A stretch of DNA of 64,000 nt from Secundilactobacillus pentosiphilus (lineage in GTDB: Bacteria; Bacillota; Bacilli; Lactobacillales; Lactobacillaceae), in assembly GCF_002217985.1 (NCBI RefSeq), contig NZ_BCMI01000002.1, forward strand, positions 62,001 to 126,000. Direction: 5' to 3'. Under the pieces are notes generated by a model. The model did not search any database. It worked only from the letters and a program-made list of their open reading frames with translations, and was not told the DNA's origin. Positions 35,122-44,791 of the stretch are shown here, piece after piece. Position numbers and translations under genes: made by a program. How positions within the stretch are numbered: the first letter of the stretch is position 1; every line of letters begins with the position of its first letter.

Positions 35122-36585
35122 CTATGAATGATCTGGAACTGCATTAGCATCAGTATTCACATCCGTGGTTACTGTACTCGCCTCTGTGTTACCATTATCA
35201 TCCAGCTTCGTTTCAAGCTTTTCAACAATCTGAGCATGCTTCTTTTCAGATAGTTGAACCTTGGTAAAGAAGAGCAAAGCTGAAACCACTAGCAAGACCA
35301 TTGGAATGTAGAACATGAACATGTTGAAGTGAAAGACGCCAGAAGCAGAAATATCACTTGGCTTAGCATCTCCGGTCATGCCTGCAGCCACGGCAACGAT
35401 ACCGACAACACCATTTGAAATGGCACCAGACAACTTATCAATTAAGGGACGAACTGACAAAGTAACGGATTCGTTCCGGTGACCGCTCTTTAATTGCCCA
35501 TATTCCACACTGTCAGTAATTGCCATTAAGGTTGCCAAGAAAATCAACGGGTAAGGGAAGAATAACAAACCGATAGCAACCAGTGCTAACAGCAAGTTCG
35601 TTCCAGCAAACAAGAAGAGAATGTAACCAAGAAGCATAACCCCAATACCGCCGCAGAAAATTGCCTTACGGTGTACGAGTGCTTCAAGTGCTGGGAATGA
35701 AGCAACTGAGATAACACCCAAAATACAAGTGATCACACCAACCCAAGTGTATGCCCCAGCATTACCTAAACGATAACGGAAGTAATACATCAGCAGTGAG
35801 TTGTTAACAACGTAGCTGAAGGCAAATAAGAAGTAAGCCAGCGCGATCCATAACAACTGATCATTGCGAGCAATAACTTTGAAGACTTCAAGAACACCAG
35901 TATGCTTCGTGTTATTACGAATCTTATTGTGCTGTTCATTGGTGTTCAAACACGTCATCATCGCACCACCGACACATAGGACCGCCACAACAATGGCATA
36001 ACCTAACCAACCAGCCTGCGTCTGCTGGCCGCTTTTAGCACCGGAAAAGATTTGAGAAAATAACATAATTGCTGGGGTGATAATGATAATAACACCTTGA
36101 GCGCCAAGTGTTGAACCAAACCGGGCAAATGTCCCAAACTTTGTCCGTTCGTCAGCTTTCATACTCAATGCTGGCAGCATTGACCAAAACGAAATATCGG
36201 CAAATGAGTAACTGCCATCCAACAGAACGAAAGTAATCCCGAAGAGAATGAGATATAACATCGGGTTACTTGTCGTCAAACCGAAGTAATCAGAGAAAAT
36301 CATGATTAACCCAGCGGAGGCAACGAGTGAACCACCAAGTAACCAAGGCTTAAACTTACCCCAGCGGGTATTGGTGTTATCAACAACCCCACCAATGATT
36401 GGATCAAACATAATTTCACCAACCCGAATGACAACGATTAAAGTTGTAACGAACCCAACCATCTTTGCGTCACCAGCATTGGTGAATAATTGACTAGTGA
36501 CAAACATCATGAAATAAATACTTAGTGTATTGTAAAACGCATCATGGCCAAAGGCACCAAGGGCGTAGGAAATATACTTTTTCAA
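35122..36585 (-). CDS. GPH-family sugar/polyol:cation symporter
   Basis: A 487-residue symporter of the glycoside-pentoside-hexuronide family (LacS/MelB/XylP). Signatures: MFDPIIGGVVDNTNTRWGKF in loop 2-3 and a conserved helix 4 region LLDGSYSFADISFW. Twelve helices and a polar C-terminal tail; no PTS IIA domain. A TTG start is used, with AGGAGGG upstream. The promoter carries a perfect cre site in its spacer. It is beside a ROK regulator and polyol dehydrogenase and sugar kinase genes, so a pentose, pentitol or related glycoside is the likely substrate. Confidence 0.88.
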   Translation of the reverse strand: MKKYISYALGAFGHDAFYNTLSIYFMMFVTSQLFTNAGDAKMVGFVTTLIVVIRVGEIMFDPIIGGVVDNTNTRWGKFKPWLLGGSLVASAGLIMIFSDYFGLTTSNPMLYLILFGITFVLLDGSYSFADISFWSMLPALSMKADERTKFGTFARFGSTLGAQGVIIIITPAIMLFSQIFSGAKSGQQTQAGWLGYAIVVAVLCVGGAMMTCLNTNEQHNKIRNNTKHTGVLEVFKVIARNDQLLWIALAYFLFAFSYVVNNSLLMYYFRYRLGNAGAYTWVGVITCILGVISVASFPALEALVHRKAIFCGGIGVMLLGYILFLFAGTNLLLALVAIGLLFFPYPLIFLATLMAITDSVEYGQLKSGHRNESVTLSVRPLIDKLSGAISNGVVGIVAVAAGMTGDAKPSDISASGVFHFNMFMFYIPMVLLVVSALLFFTKVQLSEKKHAQIVEKLETKLDDNGNTEASTVTTDVNTDANAVPDHS

Positions 36586-36679
36586 TGGGAACCCTCCTAG
36601 TGATTTAATAATGTCAAAATAATTGCAGTAACCTAATTGAATAAGTCATTTTGTAAAACTAGATTACTTATTGGTGTAC

Positions 36680-36709
36680 ATTATAGTTGTAACCGGTTTC
36701 AAAGTGCAA
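36680..36709 (-). promoter_or_regulatory. GPH symporter promoter with cre site
   Basis: Minus strand TTGCAC (36709-36704), 18 bases, TATAAT (36685-36680). The spacer contains TGTAACCGGTTTCA (36688-36701), an exact match to the CcpA consensus TGWNANCGNTNWCA. CcpA bound here would block polymerase. A weaker site, TGAAAGCGCTTAAC, is at 36756-36769 in the same 309-bp spacer, which holds no gene. Confidence 0.75.
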
Positions 36710-36851
36710 GTTAGATTTCTATTTCACTTAGTTAAAATTTCCCTTCAAAGGCCATGAAAGCGCTTAACACCAACGTGTTTAATTCCTAAATTTAAAGCAT
36801 AAAAATTCTTTATTTCCTATTATTGTGATACTTTGAACTTTTAAATCCACT

Positions 36852-36883
36852 AAAAAACGTAACTTCTGCAAAGGAAGTTACGT
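36852..36883 (-). terminator. Terminator of the ROK regulator
   Basis: A perfect 10-bp stem ACGTAACTTC/GAAGTTACGT followed by six T on the minus strand. Confidence 0.85.
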
Positions 36884-36894
36884 CTAGAAAATCG

Positions 36895-38013
36895 TTAGAT
36901 ATTATCTAAAACCGTTTTTATAATCTGCAATGTGGCGCCATAAGAAACCGCCCTTGATTGCACTGTCCCACGTTCTACATAGGGCTCATCCTCTGGAAAA
37001 GCGGTAATCTTTTTAATACGATCATTGATAAACTCAACTGCATGGTCGTCCAAAAACTTGACCAGCTCGCCGGCTATCACTAACCGGTTATCAACGAACA
37101 TATGCAAATTATTGATTACCTCAGCGAGATTAGTTAAATAGTTTCGCCAACGTTGAACCGTTTCTTGGTCCTGCTGTGCAAGGTGATCCATAAAACTCTG
37201 AATGTTTTCGTCCCGTTTCAAAAGTGCACTTAAAGAACTGTAGGTTTCTATGCACCCCCGCCGACCGCAGTAACACAGGTGTCCGTTTTGGGAATTAAGC
37301 GTGATGTGCTCCATGGTACCGCTTCGTCCCTTCGCACCCGTGTAGATCCGGTCGTTGATCACAATGGCCGTGCCTAAATGCTCGCCAATCGACAAATAAG
37401 TCGCATCCTCATGGTTCTTTGACTGCGTCTGTTCAGCCAAGGCAACACAATCCGCATCATGAAATAACGTTACCGGTATGCCAAACGCACGCTCGAACTG
37501 TCCGCTAGTTAAACCAGTGCAATTTAAAATCTTACCATAGAGCACCGTTTTTCCATCAGAAGAAATCAAGCCTTGAATACCGATACCCACACCAGCAACT
37601 TTATCCAGCGGAATTTTTTGGGCCTTAATAAAATCTCGCACCCAATTACCCAGTTGCTGAAAGTATCCCAGTTCAATGGTAAACGGCAGGTTAATTGTGG
37701 CAGAGCCCAAATCCTCGTACAAGACGTTTACTAACGTTGCCGTCACGTGGTTGGCGAATAGTTCCAACCCAACAGCATAAGCCTTTTCGTTGTTTGGGGA
37801 ATAAACAACCGCACGTCGGCCAACACTTGAGGAGAATTTACCATCAGTCACAATTTGCTCATCTTCCATTAGTTGATGCAACGTTTGAGTTACCGTTGGC
37901 AAACTCAAATCCATCTTCTTAGCAATGTCTTGCTTAGAAATTTTTCCTGATTCATAAATTAATTTGTACATCGCCCGGTAATGTCCGGACGGTCTGCTAT
38001 TATCACGTTTCAT
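36895..38013 (-). CDS. ROK-family (XylR/NagC-type) transcriptional regulator
   Basis: A 372-residue protein. N-terminal winged helix: SKQDIAKKMDLSLPTVTQTLHQL. Then the ROK sugar-kinase-like domain with the zinc site CYCGRRGCIETY and ATP-site remnants. ROK regulators of this layout (XylR) repress sugar genes and are released by a sugar. The ATG at 38013 is preferred because a G-rich SD precedes it by 8 bases. It is divergent from the SDR dehydrogenase gene and lies next to the symporter, so it probably controls both. Confidence 0.88.
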   Translation of the reverse strand: MKRDNSRPSGHYRAMYKLIYESGKISKQDIAKKMDLSLPTVTQTLHQLMEDEQIVTDGKFSSSVGRRAVVYSPNNEKAYAVGLELFANHVTATLVNVLYEDLGSATINLPFTIELGYFQQLGNWVRDFIKAQKIPLDKVAGVGIGIQGLISSDGKTVLYGKILNCTGLTSGQFERAFGIPVTLFHDADCVALAEQTQSKNHEDATYLSIGEHLGTAIVINDRIYTGAKGRSGTMEHITLNSQNGHLCYCGRRGCIETYSSLSALLKRDENIQSFMDHLAQQDQETVQRWRNYLTNLAEVINNLHMFVDNRLVIAGELVKFLDDHAVEFINDRIKKITAFPEDEPYVERGTVQSRAVSYGATLQIIKTVLDNI

Positions 38014-38075
38014 TCGTTCGTCCCCCCGTAATGTCATAGTTAAAACCTACCATCATAATGCTTAAAATGCAATTT

Positions 38076-38151
38076 TAAAAACGTTTTCAAAAAGTGTTGA
38101 CATTTATTTTGAAAGGGGTTACATTAGTCGTGAATTAAATAAAGCGCTTTT
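38076..38151 (+). promoter_or_regulatory. Promoter and cre-like sites of the polyol dehydrogenase gene
   Basis: TTGACA (38097-38102), 17 bases, TACATT (38120-38125). TAAAAACGTTTTCA at 38076-38089 matches the cre consensus with one difference. A second palindrome, AAAGCGCTTT at 38141-38150, lies just past the expected start of transcription. CcpA and the ROK regulator are the candidate binders. A leader of about 100 bases follows. Confidence 0.65.
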
Positions 38152-38233
38152 ACAAAATGAATTTATTAAATAGTTTTCGTTTTGCAATCCGCGAAATTTT
38201 AATCACACTATATTTTCCTGAGGAGGAACAGAT

Positions 38234-39010
38234 ATGGGTATTTTAGATCGTATGGCCCTTACCGGTAAGAAAGCTTACGTTACCGGTGGAGCACAAGGAT
38301 TAGGGAAAGCAATGGCAACGGCCTTAGCCGAAGCCGGTGCCGATGTCGCCATCGTTGATATCAACGAAGACAAAGCAAAAGCAACCGCTGATGAAATTGC
38401 AAAGAGCACAGGTCGTAAGGCAATTGCCGTTAAGACCGATGTTACCGATCCCGACCAAGTTAAAAAGATGGTTGAAACGGTTGTTTCAGAATTAGGTGGC
38501 CTTGATGCTGCATTTAACAACGCCGGTATGTGCTTGAACATTCCAGCCGAAGAAATGTCATATGAAGACTGGTTGAAGGTTGTTAACTTGAACTTAAACT
38601 CCGTCTTCCTTTGCTCACAAGCCGCTGGCCGTTACATGATCAAGCAAGGCAAGGGTTCAATCGTGAACACCGCTTCAATGTCTGCTCACATTGTTAACCG
38701 TCCACAACCACAATGTTCATACAACGCTACTAAGAACGGTGTTATTCAATTATCGAAGTCACTTGCTATTGAATGGGCTAAAAAAGGCGTTCGTGTTAAC
38801 ACCATCAGCCCAGGTTACATGGGCACTGACTTGACTTTGAGCTCAGAATCATTGAAGCCATTGATCAAGACCTGGAACGATTGGGCACCACTTGGCCGCT
38901 TAGGTCGTCCTGATGAATTACAAGGTATGGCTGTTTACTTGGCCGGCGATACCAGCAGCTTCTCAACTGGTGATGACTACCTTGTTGATGGTGCCTTCAC
39001 AGCTTGGTAA
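38234..39010 (+). CDS. SDR polyol dehydrogenase / sugar reductase
   Basis: A 258-residue classical SDR: TGGAQGLGKA cofactor loop, VDINE at the end of strand 2 (Asp favours NAD), NNAG, and catalytic YNATK. PGYMGTDL and the C-terminal GDDYLVDGAFTAW resemble mannitol/arabinitol/sorbose reductases. With the following FGGY kinase it would convert a polyol to a ketose that is then phosphorylated. The exact substrate (arabitol, xylitol, other) is not decidable. TGAGGAGG lies before the ATG. Confidence 0.85.
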   Translation: MGILDRMALTGKKAYVTGGAQGLGKAMATALAEAGADVAIVDINEDKAKATADEIAKSTGRKAIAVKTDVTDPDQVKKMVETVVSELGGLDAAFNNAGMCLNIPAEEMSYEDWLKVVNLNLNSVFLCSQAAGRYMIKQGKGSIVNTASMSAHIVNRPQPQCSYNATKNGVIQLSKSLAIEWAKKGVRVNTISPGYMGTDLTLSSESLKPLIKTWNDWAPLGRLGRPDELQGMAVYLAGDTSSFSTGDDYLVDGAFTAW

Positions 39011-39050
39011 TAAGAACAATGTATTTAAAGAGGCGCTTAAGGACCGCAAT

Positions 39051-39114
39051 ATAAGGTGCTTGCGTCGGCAGCACCCCAGCAATGGGGTGTTTCTGCCGGA
39101 AGTACCTTATTTAT
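39051..39114 (+). terminator. Large intercistronic hairpin between dehydrogenase and kinase genes
   Basis: Nested stems ATAAGGTGCTT/AAGTACCTTAT, CGGCAG/CTGCCG and ACCCC/GGGGT, followed by TTATTTAT. It may terminate part of the transcripts or protect the upstream mRNA end. A TATAGT hexamer near 39151 could be part of a separate kinase promoter. Confidence 0.55.
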
Positions 39115-39242
39115 AAGTCTTAGCCTTGCGGAACGTACAGCGACTAGATGTATAGTGAGAGTCAATATTCTCACTTGCCCAACCATTTAATCACCATGTT
39201 CCCTACCCCATCAAATATGATCGAATGAAAGGAAGCATTCCC

Positions 39243-40811
39243 ATGCAATATTTAATTGGTACAGATATTGGGACTTCAGGTACTAAGAGTATCTTAATGG
39301 ATACAACTGGTAAACTGATTGCTCAAGATCTTGAAGAATATGATGTTTTAACACCAAAACCACTCTGGGCTGAACAATGGCCAAACGTTTGGGTTAAAGG
39401 TGTTAAAGATTCCATCCGCGCCGTTGTTAAAAAGTCCGGCGTCGCTCCAGAAGACATTAAAGGCTTAGGCATTAGTGGCCTTTACGGTGGTTCAGGTGTT
39501 CCAGTTGATAAGGACATGAAACCTGTACGTCCGGACTTGATTTGGATGGACCGTCGTGCTGAAGAAGAAACTGAATGGGTTAAAGCTAACATCTCCACCG
39601 AAAAACTGACAGAGATCACTGGTGACGATGTAGTTGACCCATACTACGGTTACACCAAGATTTTATGGATCAAGAACCACGAACCAGAAAACTGGCGTAA
39701 GATCCACATGTTCCTGCCACCAAGCAACTACGCTATCTATCAATTAACTGGCGCCGTTTGCATCGACCATACTGCGGCCGGTAACTTAGGTGGTTTGTAC
39801 GACATCAACACGCATACTTGGTCAAAGGAATTACTGAACGCAATGGATATTCCTGAGAGCATGATGCCAGAACCAATCGTTGACTCAACGACGATCGTTG
39901 GCCACATTACAAACGAAGCTGCTGCTGACTTAGGCCTTAAGGCTGGTACCCCAGTTGTTTCTGGTGGTGTCGACGTTGGTGCTGCTAACGTTGGGATGGG
40001 TGTCTTTGAACCAGGCCGTTACGTTGCCGCTATTGGTTCATCAATGAACGCTGCTCTTGTCAGCAAGACGCCTATCAAAGGTAAAGGCTTGATCGTATGG
40101 CCATATCCTTACAAGTCTGAAGACTTGGTTTACAACTTCTCTGGTTCAGCTACTGCCGGTGCCATTACGAAGTGGTTCCGTGACGTCTTTGGCGAAAAAG
40201 AAGTGGCTGCCCAAAAAGCTGGCGGCGATAACGCCTATGTCGCATTAGGCAAGGAAGCCCACGACATTCCTGTTGGTAGTGAAGGTTTGGTTGTTCTCCC
40301 TTACTTCATGGGTGAACGGGCACCTGTTTGGAACTCTGATGCTAAAGGAACCATTTTTGGCCTATCATTAGTCCACACCAAGGGTCATTTGTTCCACGCC
40401 TTTCAAGAAGCTGTTTGCTACGCTTTACGTCACAGTATGGAAGCAACTGGCCGCGACCTTGGCGATTACGTCGTCATTGCCGGTGGTGTGACTAACTCAC
40501 CTGACTGGGTTCAAATGTTTGCCGATGTTACTGGCTACGCTGTTCGGACACCAATCGAAAACGCTGAAGCTAACTTAGGCGATGTCATGCTCGCAGGTCT
40601 TGGTACTGGTATCTTAGACGTTGAAGACGTGCAGAAGTGGCAAGTTCTTGGCGACAAGATCGAACCAGATCCAAAGAAGCACGAAGCTTACAACAAATTC
40701 TACAAGCTTTACCGTCAACTCTACGGTGATCTTGAAGGTGACATGCACACCCTCACCCAGATCACTAAGGAATCTGAACAGTTACTCAAAAAAGAAGAAC
40801 AAACTGTTTAA
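39243..40811 (+). CDS. FGGY-family carbohydrate kinase (xylulokinase/gluconokinase-like)
   Basis: A 522-residue sugar kinase: the phosphate-1 motif IGTDIGTSGTKSILMD, GLGISGLYGGSGVPVD, a hinge IWMDRRAEEE, and the adenosine region VVIAGGVTNSP. The length and motifs fit xylulokinase, gluconokinase or a related ketose kinase. It follows the polyol dehydrogenase and most likely phosphorylates its ketose product, feeding the phosphoketolase or pentose-phosphate route. AAAGGAAG precedes the ATG at 39243; an in-frame start 18 bases upstream lacks an SD. Confidence 0.87.
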   Translation: MQYLIGTDIGTSGTKSILMDTTGKLIAQDLEEYDVLTPKPLWAEQWPNVWVKGVKDSIRAVVKKSGVAPEDIKGLGISGLYGGSGVPVDKDMKPVRPDLIWMDRRAEEETEWVKANISTEKLTEITGDDVVDPYYGYTKILWIKNHEPENWRKIHMFLPPSNYAIYQLTGAVCIDHTAAGNLGGLYDINTHTWSKELLNAMDIPESMMPEPIVDSTTIVGHITNEAAADLGLKAGTPVVSGGVDVGAANVGMGVFEPGRYVAAIGSSMNAALVSKTPIKGKGLIVWPYPYKSEDLVYNFSGSATAGAITKWFRDVFGEKEVAAQKAGGDNAYVALGKEAHDIPVGSEGLVVLPYFMGERAPVWNSDAKGTIFGLSLVHTKGHLFHAFQEAVCYALRHSMEATGRDLGDYVVIAGGVTNSPDWVQMFADVTGYAVRTPIENAEANLGDVMLAGLGTGILDVEDVQKWQVLGDKIEPDPKKHEAYNKFYKLYRQLYGDLEGDMHTLTQITKESEQLLKKEEQTV

Positions 40812-40862
40812 TTTAAATTGACACGAATCACAGAATAATAACCATAACTAACTTAACTATTA

Positions 40863-40902
40863 AAAAACTAGTGAGAGCCTTGCCCGGCTCCCACTAGTTT
40901 TT
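40863..40902. terminator. Terminator of the FGGY kinase gene
   Basis: A long stem beginning AAAAACTAGTG and ending CACTAGTTTTT, suitable for both directions. Confidence 0.9.
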
Positions 40903-40959
40903 ATTTTCGCCACTACTTAGCAGATCCTGTTAAATCACAGTCTAAATCCGATACCGCTT

Positions 40960-41091
40960 CTAAAGCCCGTTAATGGCCGATAGCAGCCCGGCCATATCAG
41001 TTAAGGTCATTCCCTTTAATGCGGTTTGAAGTTTCTCGATTCCCTGTTTTTCGATCACTGATAAGTGGGTACAAACATTGCGCGAGATTAT
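40960..41091 (-). pseudogene. C-terminal remnant of a MarR-like regulator
   Basis: A 43-codon minus-strand frame without a start reads ...CTHLSVIEKQGIEKLQTAL then LTDMAGLLSAINGL and a stop, followed after the stop by KRYRI in frame. This resembles the last helices of MarR-family proteins. The rest of the 431-bp gap shows only terminators at both ends. Confidence 0.35.
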
Positions 41092-41174
41092 TCACGCTAG
41101 CCCTTCCCCTCTATGATCACTCAGATTATAACGCTAAATAGAATCTTGAACGTGATATAGCCCTTCTTATCATC

Positions 41175-41212
41175 TAAAAAAGCACCCCCACCAAACCGGT
41201 AGAGGTGCTTTC
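41175..41212 (-). terminator. Terminator of the adhesin gene
   Basis: Arms AAAGCACC and GGTGCTTT followed by six T on the minus strand, 30 bases after the stop. Confidence 0.85.
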
Positions 41213-41242
41213 CCAATTGAAACTATTTAACTTTTTCTTCGT

Positions 41243-44200
41243 TTAAGCGTTTTTCTTAAGCAAAGTCGTTGGTACAAACAGCATCAATAACAGTGCAATA
41301 CCAATCAAAGCTACTGAAGATGATTGCTTTTCAGAAGTTTGTGGCAATTTAGCTTCAGTTGATTGTGGTTGGACATTGTCCTGCTTACGTGGTTTAACAA
41401 CGGCGTTTCCGTGAACCTGAGTAGCTTTAACACGTGTAACAGGTGTGTTAACGCGATTCTTAGAAGGCGTTGGCGTTGATGCACGATTTTGATCAGTTGT
41501 GGTCACAGGTGTTTCTGGAACGTTTGGTGTCTTTGGTTCTTCAGGTGTAATCGGCGTTTCCGGGATATTCGGAGTATTCGGATTCTCCGGTGTTGGAGGC
41601 GTTACAGGTGGTGTTGGAGGCGTCTGGGGTTTCTCCGGCTTAACTGGAACATCGTAATCGTTAACCAAAGTTGCAGTTCCGTCAACAGCTGTGGCAACAC
41701 CGTCATTTTCAGCGGTAAAACCAGCAACTGGTGTTTCTTTAACACTGTAGATAATTATGTTGCCATTGGCATCCGTCACATCTAGATCAGTAAAACGACC
41801 TGTATAGTGGTTGCCGTTAGTTAACAGCAGCGTCTTAGTCGTTACTTCACCGTTAACAAGTAAAGTAACGGTAATATCTGGGGCTTGTGTACCGGTTGGT
41901 ACCCCTTTCCAAATTTTAGCAACATTGACATTGGTTTTAGGCTTAACAGGTGGCACGATAGGTGGAATGAACTTATTTACAAGTTCAGCCTTGCCATTAA
42001 TCACTACCGCGATTCCACCATTTTCGGCGATATAGCCAGCAACTTTAGTTAGTTCCTTAACTGTGTAGGCAATTACTTTGCCATTGACATCGGTCACATC
42101 TAGGTCAGTAAAGCTACCCTTGTACTGGTTATCACTTGTTAAGGTTAGTGTCTTACCAGTTGATTTCCCATTAGCATACAAAGTAACTGTCACTGTTGGT
42201 GTTTCCGTACCAGTTGGTACGCCACTCCAAGTCTTAGTTACTTCGATATTGGTTGTGTTCTTCTTGTTGAAGATATTGACAAGAACACCATGCTTATCAA
42301 TATTACGGTCAATGGTTATTGTGTATGATTTACCATCACCTAATACGTTACCGGCTCCATCATCTAGTAACGTATTCTGATAGCCACTAGCCGGCTTAAC
42401 TTCAGTAATAGTGTATGTGCCACTCAGTAAAGGGTTAGTCTGGGCAGATCCACTATCATCCGTCGTTAAATCCGCTACAATAATACCAGTGGCATTAGTA
42501 ATCTTAAATTCAGCGCCAGCTAGTTTAGAGTAGTCACCTTTTGAATCTTTATCAGTACCATACTTGTGAATTTCGATGACACCCTGAGCAATCGTCAACT
42601 CAACATCACTATCTGTTCCACTATACTGAATTGTATAGTGGTTAGACGTTGCTTGAGTATTATCATGCGCAACAATTGCTGTATTGCTAAGGTCATGCGT
42701 AGTGGATGCATCTTCATTCATACGAAATTCGATATGCAAACCAGCTATACCTGAGTTTCCAGTAGCTTTCAGTAAATTATGATAGCCGTCGACAGTTTGG
42801 CCAACATTAGCTACTCCTTCAGACGGAACTTTGTCACGAACCTGATCCTCATTTGAACCTGACGTCGGTTGTGTCAGACTTAATTGATTACCTGCACTAT
42901 CCTTAACACCAAGATCACCAACGTTCATGATAAAAGTGTACTGCCCAGCAGTGTATGACTGACCATAAACGTTACCATTACTAGTTTGCTTGAAGAATCC
43001 ATACGAGCCCAGATGACTCTTAACGTAATCATTAAATTGAGTAAAAGTGACGTTATCAGTAGATTCATCACCATTAGCAGCAGCAACATCAGCTAGAGAT
43101 ACATTTTGACCTACATTAACGCCAAGTACGGTATCAGTAGTACTCAACACATTACCATCCTGGTCTCTTAAATAAATTGGGACACTCAAACGTGGTGTTG
43201 AGTCCTGAGATACAGTTTGCCCTGGCGTCAAATTATCATAAACAACTGCATTCTTCATTACATGATCAGCAGACACGGTTCCAGTACCCAATGCATCTGC
43301 TATGGCGTCAATATTAACATTTAACGTCCAGTTAACTTCGCCAGTTGGACGACCATTATCATCAAGAACTTGATACCCTTCTTTAACGATTGGCCCTTTA
43401 CCTTGGTAAGGATCACCGCTAACCGGCTGTCCATTAGGAGCAGGTTTAACATCAAGAGGAACTGTGCCACCCTGTTGATAACTGATGGTTTTTTGACCCT
43501 CGGTTACCTTACCACGAGTATCAATAGTGGCAGAAACATCCGTAACACCAGTGTTCTTCTCCAGATAATCATTGAATGCGACTTTTACCAGTTTTTGAGT
43601 ATCACCAATTTTTACTAATTGATACGAGCCAATCTCAGGATTGCCTGATAAATGCTTATCTATTAAAGGAAACACTGATGTGTCAGTGAATACTATTTGG
43701 TCAGGGAGCTTAACACTGAAGTAATCACCATTCTTTATCTGACGCACTGCAGTATCATTGATAGTAAAATTAGAAAGAAAGTGTACAAAGTCACCATCAT
43801 GAATATCTTTCTGATAACTTCCATCAATGTTATTACCATTAATATCCGTCAATTGTTGATTAACAGTAACATCACTAGAAATATCTTTGCCTGTTTCACC
43901 AGATTTGTAACTAATTTCTGGTACGAAAACTGCAGGCGCAACAGCTTCTTTGAATGATTCATTGCTGTGATTAGATTCAGTCTTCTCAGCTTTTACTGTA
44001 GGATCCTGAGTCATTGTCACATCAGGAGTTGTCGTCGCTGGCTTTTGAGCTTGATCATTAGTCGTTGCTGTATTCGGCTTCTCAGATTGTTCATCAGTAA
44101 CTGTCGCCTGTGACGCTTTAGTAGTTGTACGAGGCTCCACTGAACTATTCACAGTGTTCGTGTTTTTCCCTAGGTTTGCCAGATATATACACTTGCTTGA

Positions 44201-44329
44201 ACCAGTGGAACCGGTAGCAACCGCAGTATTAACAGACACATTATTTGCTGTAGCATTAGCAGTTACTGGCAAGATGAGCAGCGTCAGCATAGCCAGTAGA
44301 AAACTAACAGCCAGCAAAAATTTCTTCAC
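41243..44329 (-). CDS. LPXTG-anchored Cna_B-repeat surface adhesin
   Basis: About 1030 residues. The signal peptide (VKKFLLAVSFLLAM..., cleavage near ANA) leads into a Thr/Ser-rich stretch. Then come two Ig-like adhesin domains of the SdrG/fibrinogen-binding kind (about 130-590) and a SpaA-like domain (VIEIHKYGTDKDSKGDYSKL). Two Cna_B repeats follow, starting IEVTKTWSGVPTGT and VNVAKIWKGVPTGT, then a Pro-rich wall-spanning region. It ends with LPQTSE, a hydrophobic helix and KK, the sortase A signal. Such proteins bind host matrix or mucus. The GTG at 44329 has SD AAAAGGGGG; a TTG at 44380 with its own SD could add 17 residues. An extended -10 TGCTATAAT lies at 44474-44469. Confidence 0.9.
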   Translation of the reverse strand: MKKFLLAVSFLLAMLTLLILPVTANATANNVSVNTAVATGSTGSSKCIYLANLGKNTNTVNSSVEPRTTTKASQATVTDEQSEKPNTATTNDQAQKPATTTPDVTMTQDPTVKAEKTESNHSNESFKEAVAPAVFVPEISYKSGETGKDISSDVTVNQQLTDINGNNIDGSYQKDIHDGDFVHFLSNFTINDTAVRQIKNGDYFSVKLPDQIVFTDTSVFPLIDKHLSGNPEIGSYQLVKIGDTQKLVKVAFNDYLEKNTGVTDVSATIDTRGKVTEGQKTISYQQGGTVPLDVKPAPNGQPVSGDPYQGKGPIVKEGYQVLDDNGRPTGEVNWTLNVNIDAIADALGTGTVSADHVMKNAVVYDNLTPGQTVSQDSTPRLSVPIYLRDQDGNVLSTTDTVLGVNVGQNVSLADVAAANGDESTDNVTFTQFNDYVKSHLGSYGFFKQTSNGNVYGQSYTAGQYTFIMNVGDLGVKDSAGNQLSLTQPTSGSNEDQVRDKVPSEGVANVGQTVDGYHNLLKATGNSGIAGLHIEFRMNEDASTTHDLSNTAIVAHDNTQATSNHYTIQYSGTDSDVELTIAQGVIEIHKYGTDKDSKGDYSKLAGAEFKITNATGIIVADLTTDDSGSAQTNPLLSGTYTITEVKPASGYQNTLLDDGAGNVLGDGKSYTITIDRNIDKHGVLVNIFNKKNTTNIEVTKTWSGVPTGTETPTVTVTLYANGKSTGKTLTLTSDNQYKGSFTDLDVTDVNGKVIAYTVKELTKVAGYIAENGGIAVVINGKAELVNKFIPPIVPPVKPKTNVNVAKIWKGVPTGTQAPDITVTLLVNGEVTTKTLLLTNGNHYTGRFTDLDVTDANGNIIIYSVKETPVAGFTAENDGVATAVDGTATLVNDYDVPVKPEKPQTPPTPPVTPPTPENPNTPNIPETPITPEEPKTPNVPETPVTTTDQNRASTPTPSKNRVNTPVTRVKATQVHGNAVVKPRKQDNVQPQSTEAKLPQTSEKQSSSVALIGIALLLMLFVPTTLLKKNA

Positions 44330-44648
44330 AGAAATATCCCCCTTTTTTGTGAAATAATCCATGGAAAAAAGCTTCCTCAATATTAATTCACCCCCTTTAC
44401 TTTAAAAAGTAGTTTTCACAAATCATAAAGAAAATTAACTTCTCCTAGTCAATCCTCTTTATGCGGTCATTATAGCACTATAACATTTATTCATGGACAC
44501 TTTTTTGATATTGTTCAATGAAGAGACAATTTTAATACAAAATATTTTCTTTGATATCCCCATAGTTACCTTTTATATAGCAAATGACTTTGTTTTAGTA
44601 AGCTTTTGCGGCCAAATTAAGTCATCTAAACTGACAAACATAGTAAAC

Positions 44649-44684
44649 GGTACTTAAACGTTCCATATGAAACATTTAAGTACC
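44649..44684. repeat. 36-bp near-perfect palindrome with parS-like core
   Basis: Arms starting GGTACTTAAA and ending TTTAAGTACC around CATATG, two mismatches overall. The core CGTTCCATATGAAACA is three changes from parS. A second imperfect palindrome follows at about 44696-44749. Both lie in the 411-bp gap between the adhesin promoter and the gene scar; no gene is visible there. Confidence 0.45.
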
Positions 44685-44791
44685 GCTGGGAATGAAAAAG
44701 CTTTAAGCTATTAAATTTAATTATAAATTCAATAACTTAAAGCTTAATTATCATGTGAATCTTCGGATTAACTAATTACTTTAAGACGCTT

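Noticed and set aside
41650-42260. DNA tandem repeats or CRISPR-like array
   Set aside because: The recurrence reflects two diverged Cna_B protein domains in the adhesin; DNA copies are long, imperfect and without spacers.
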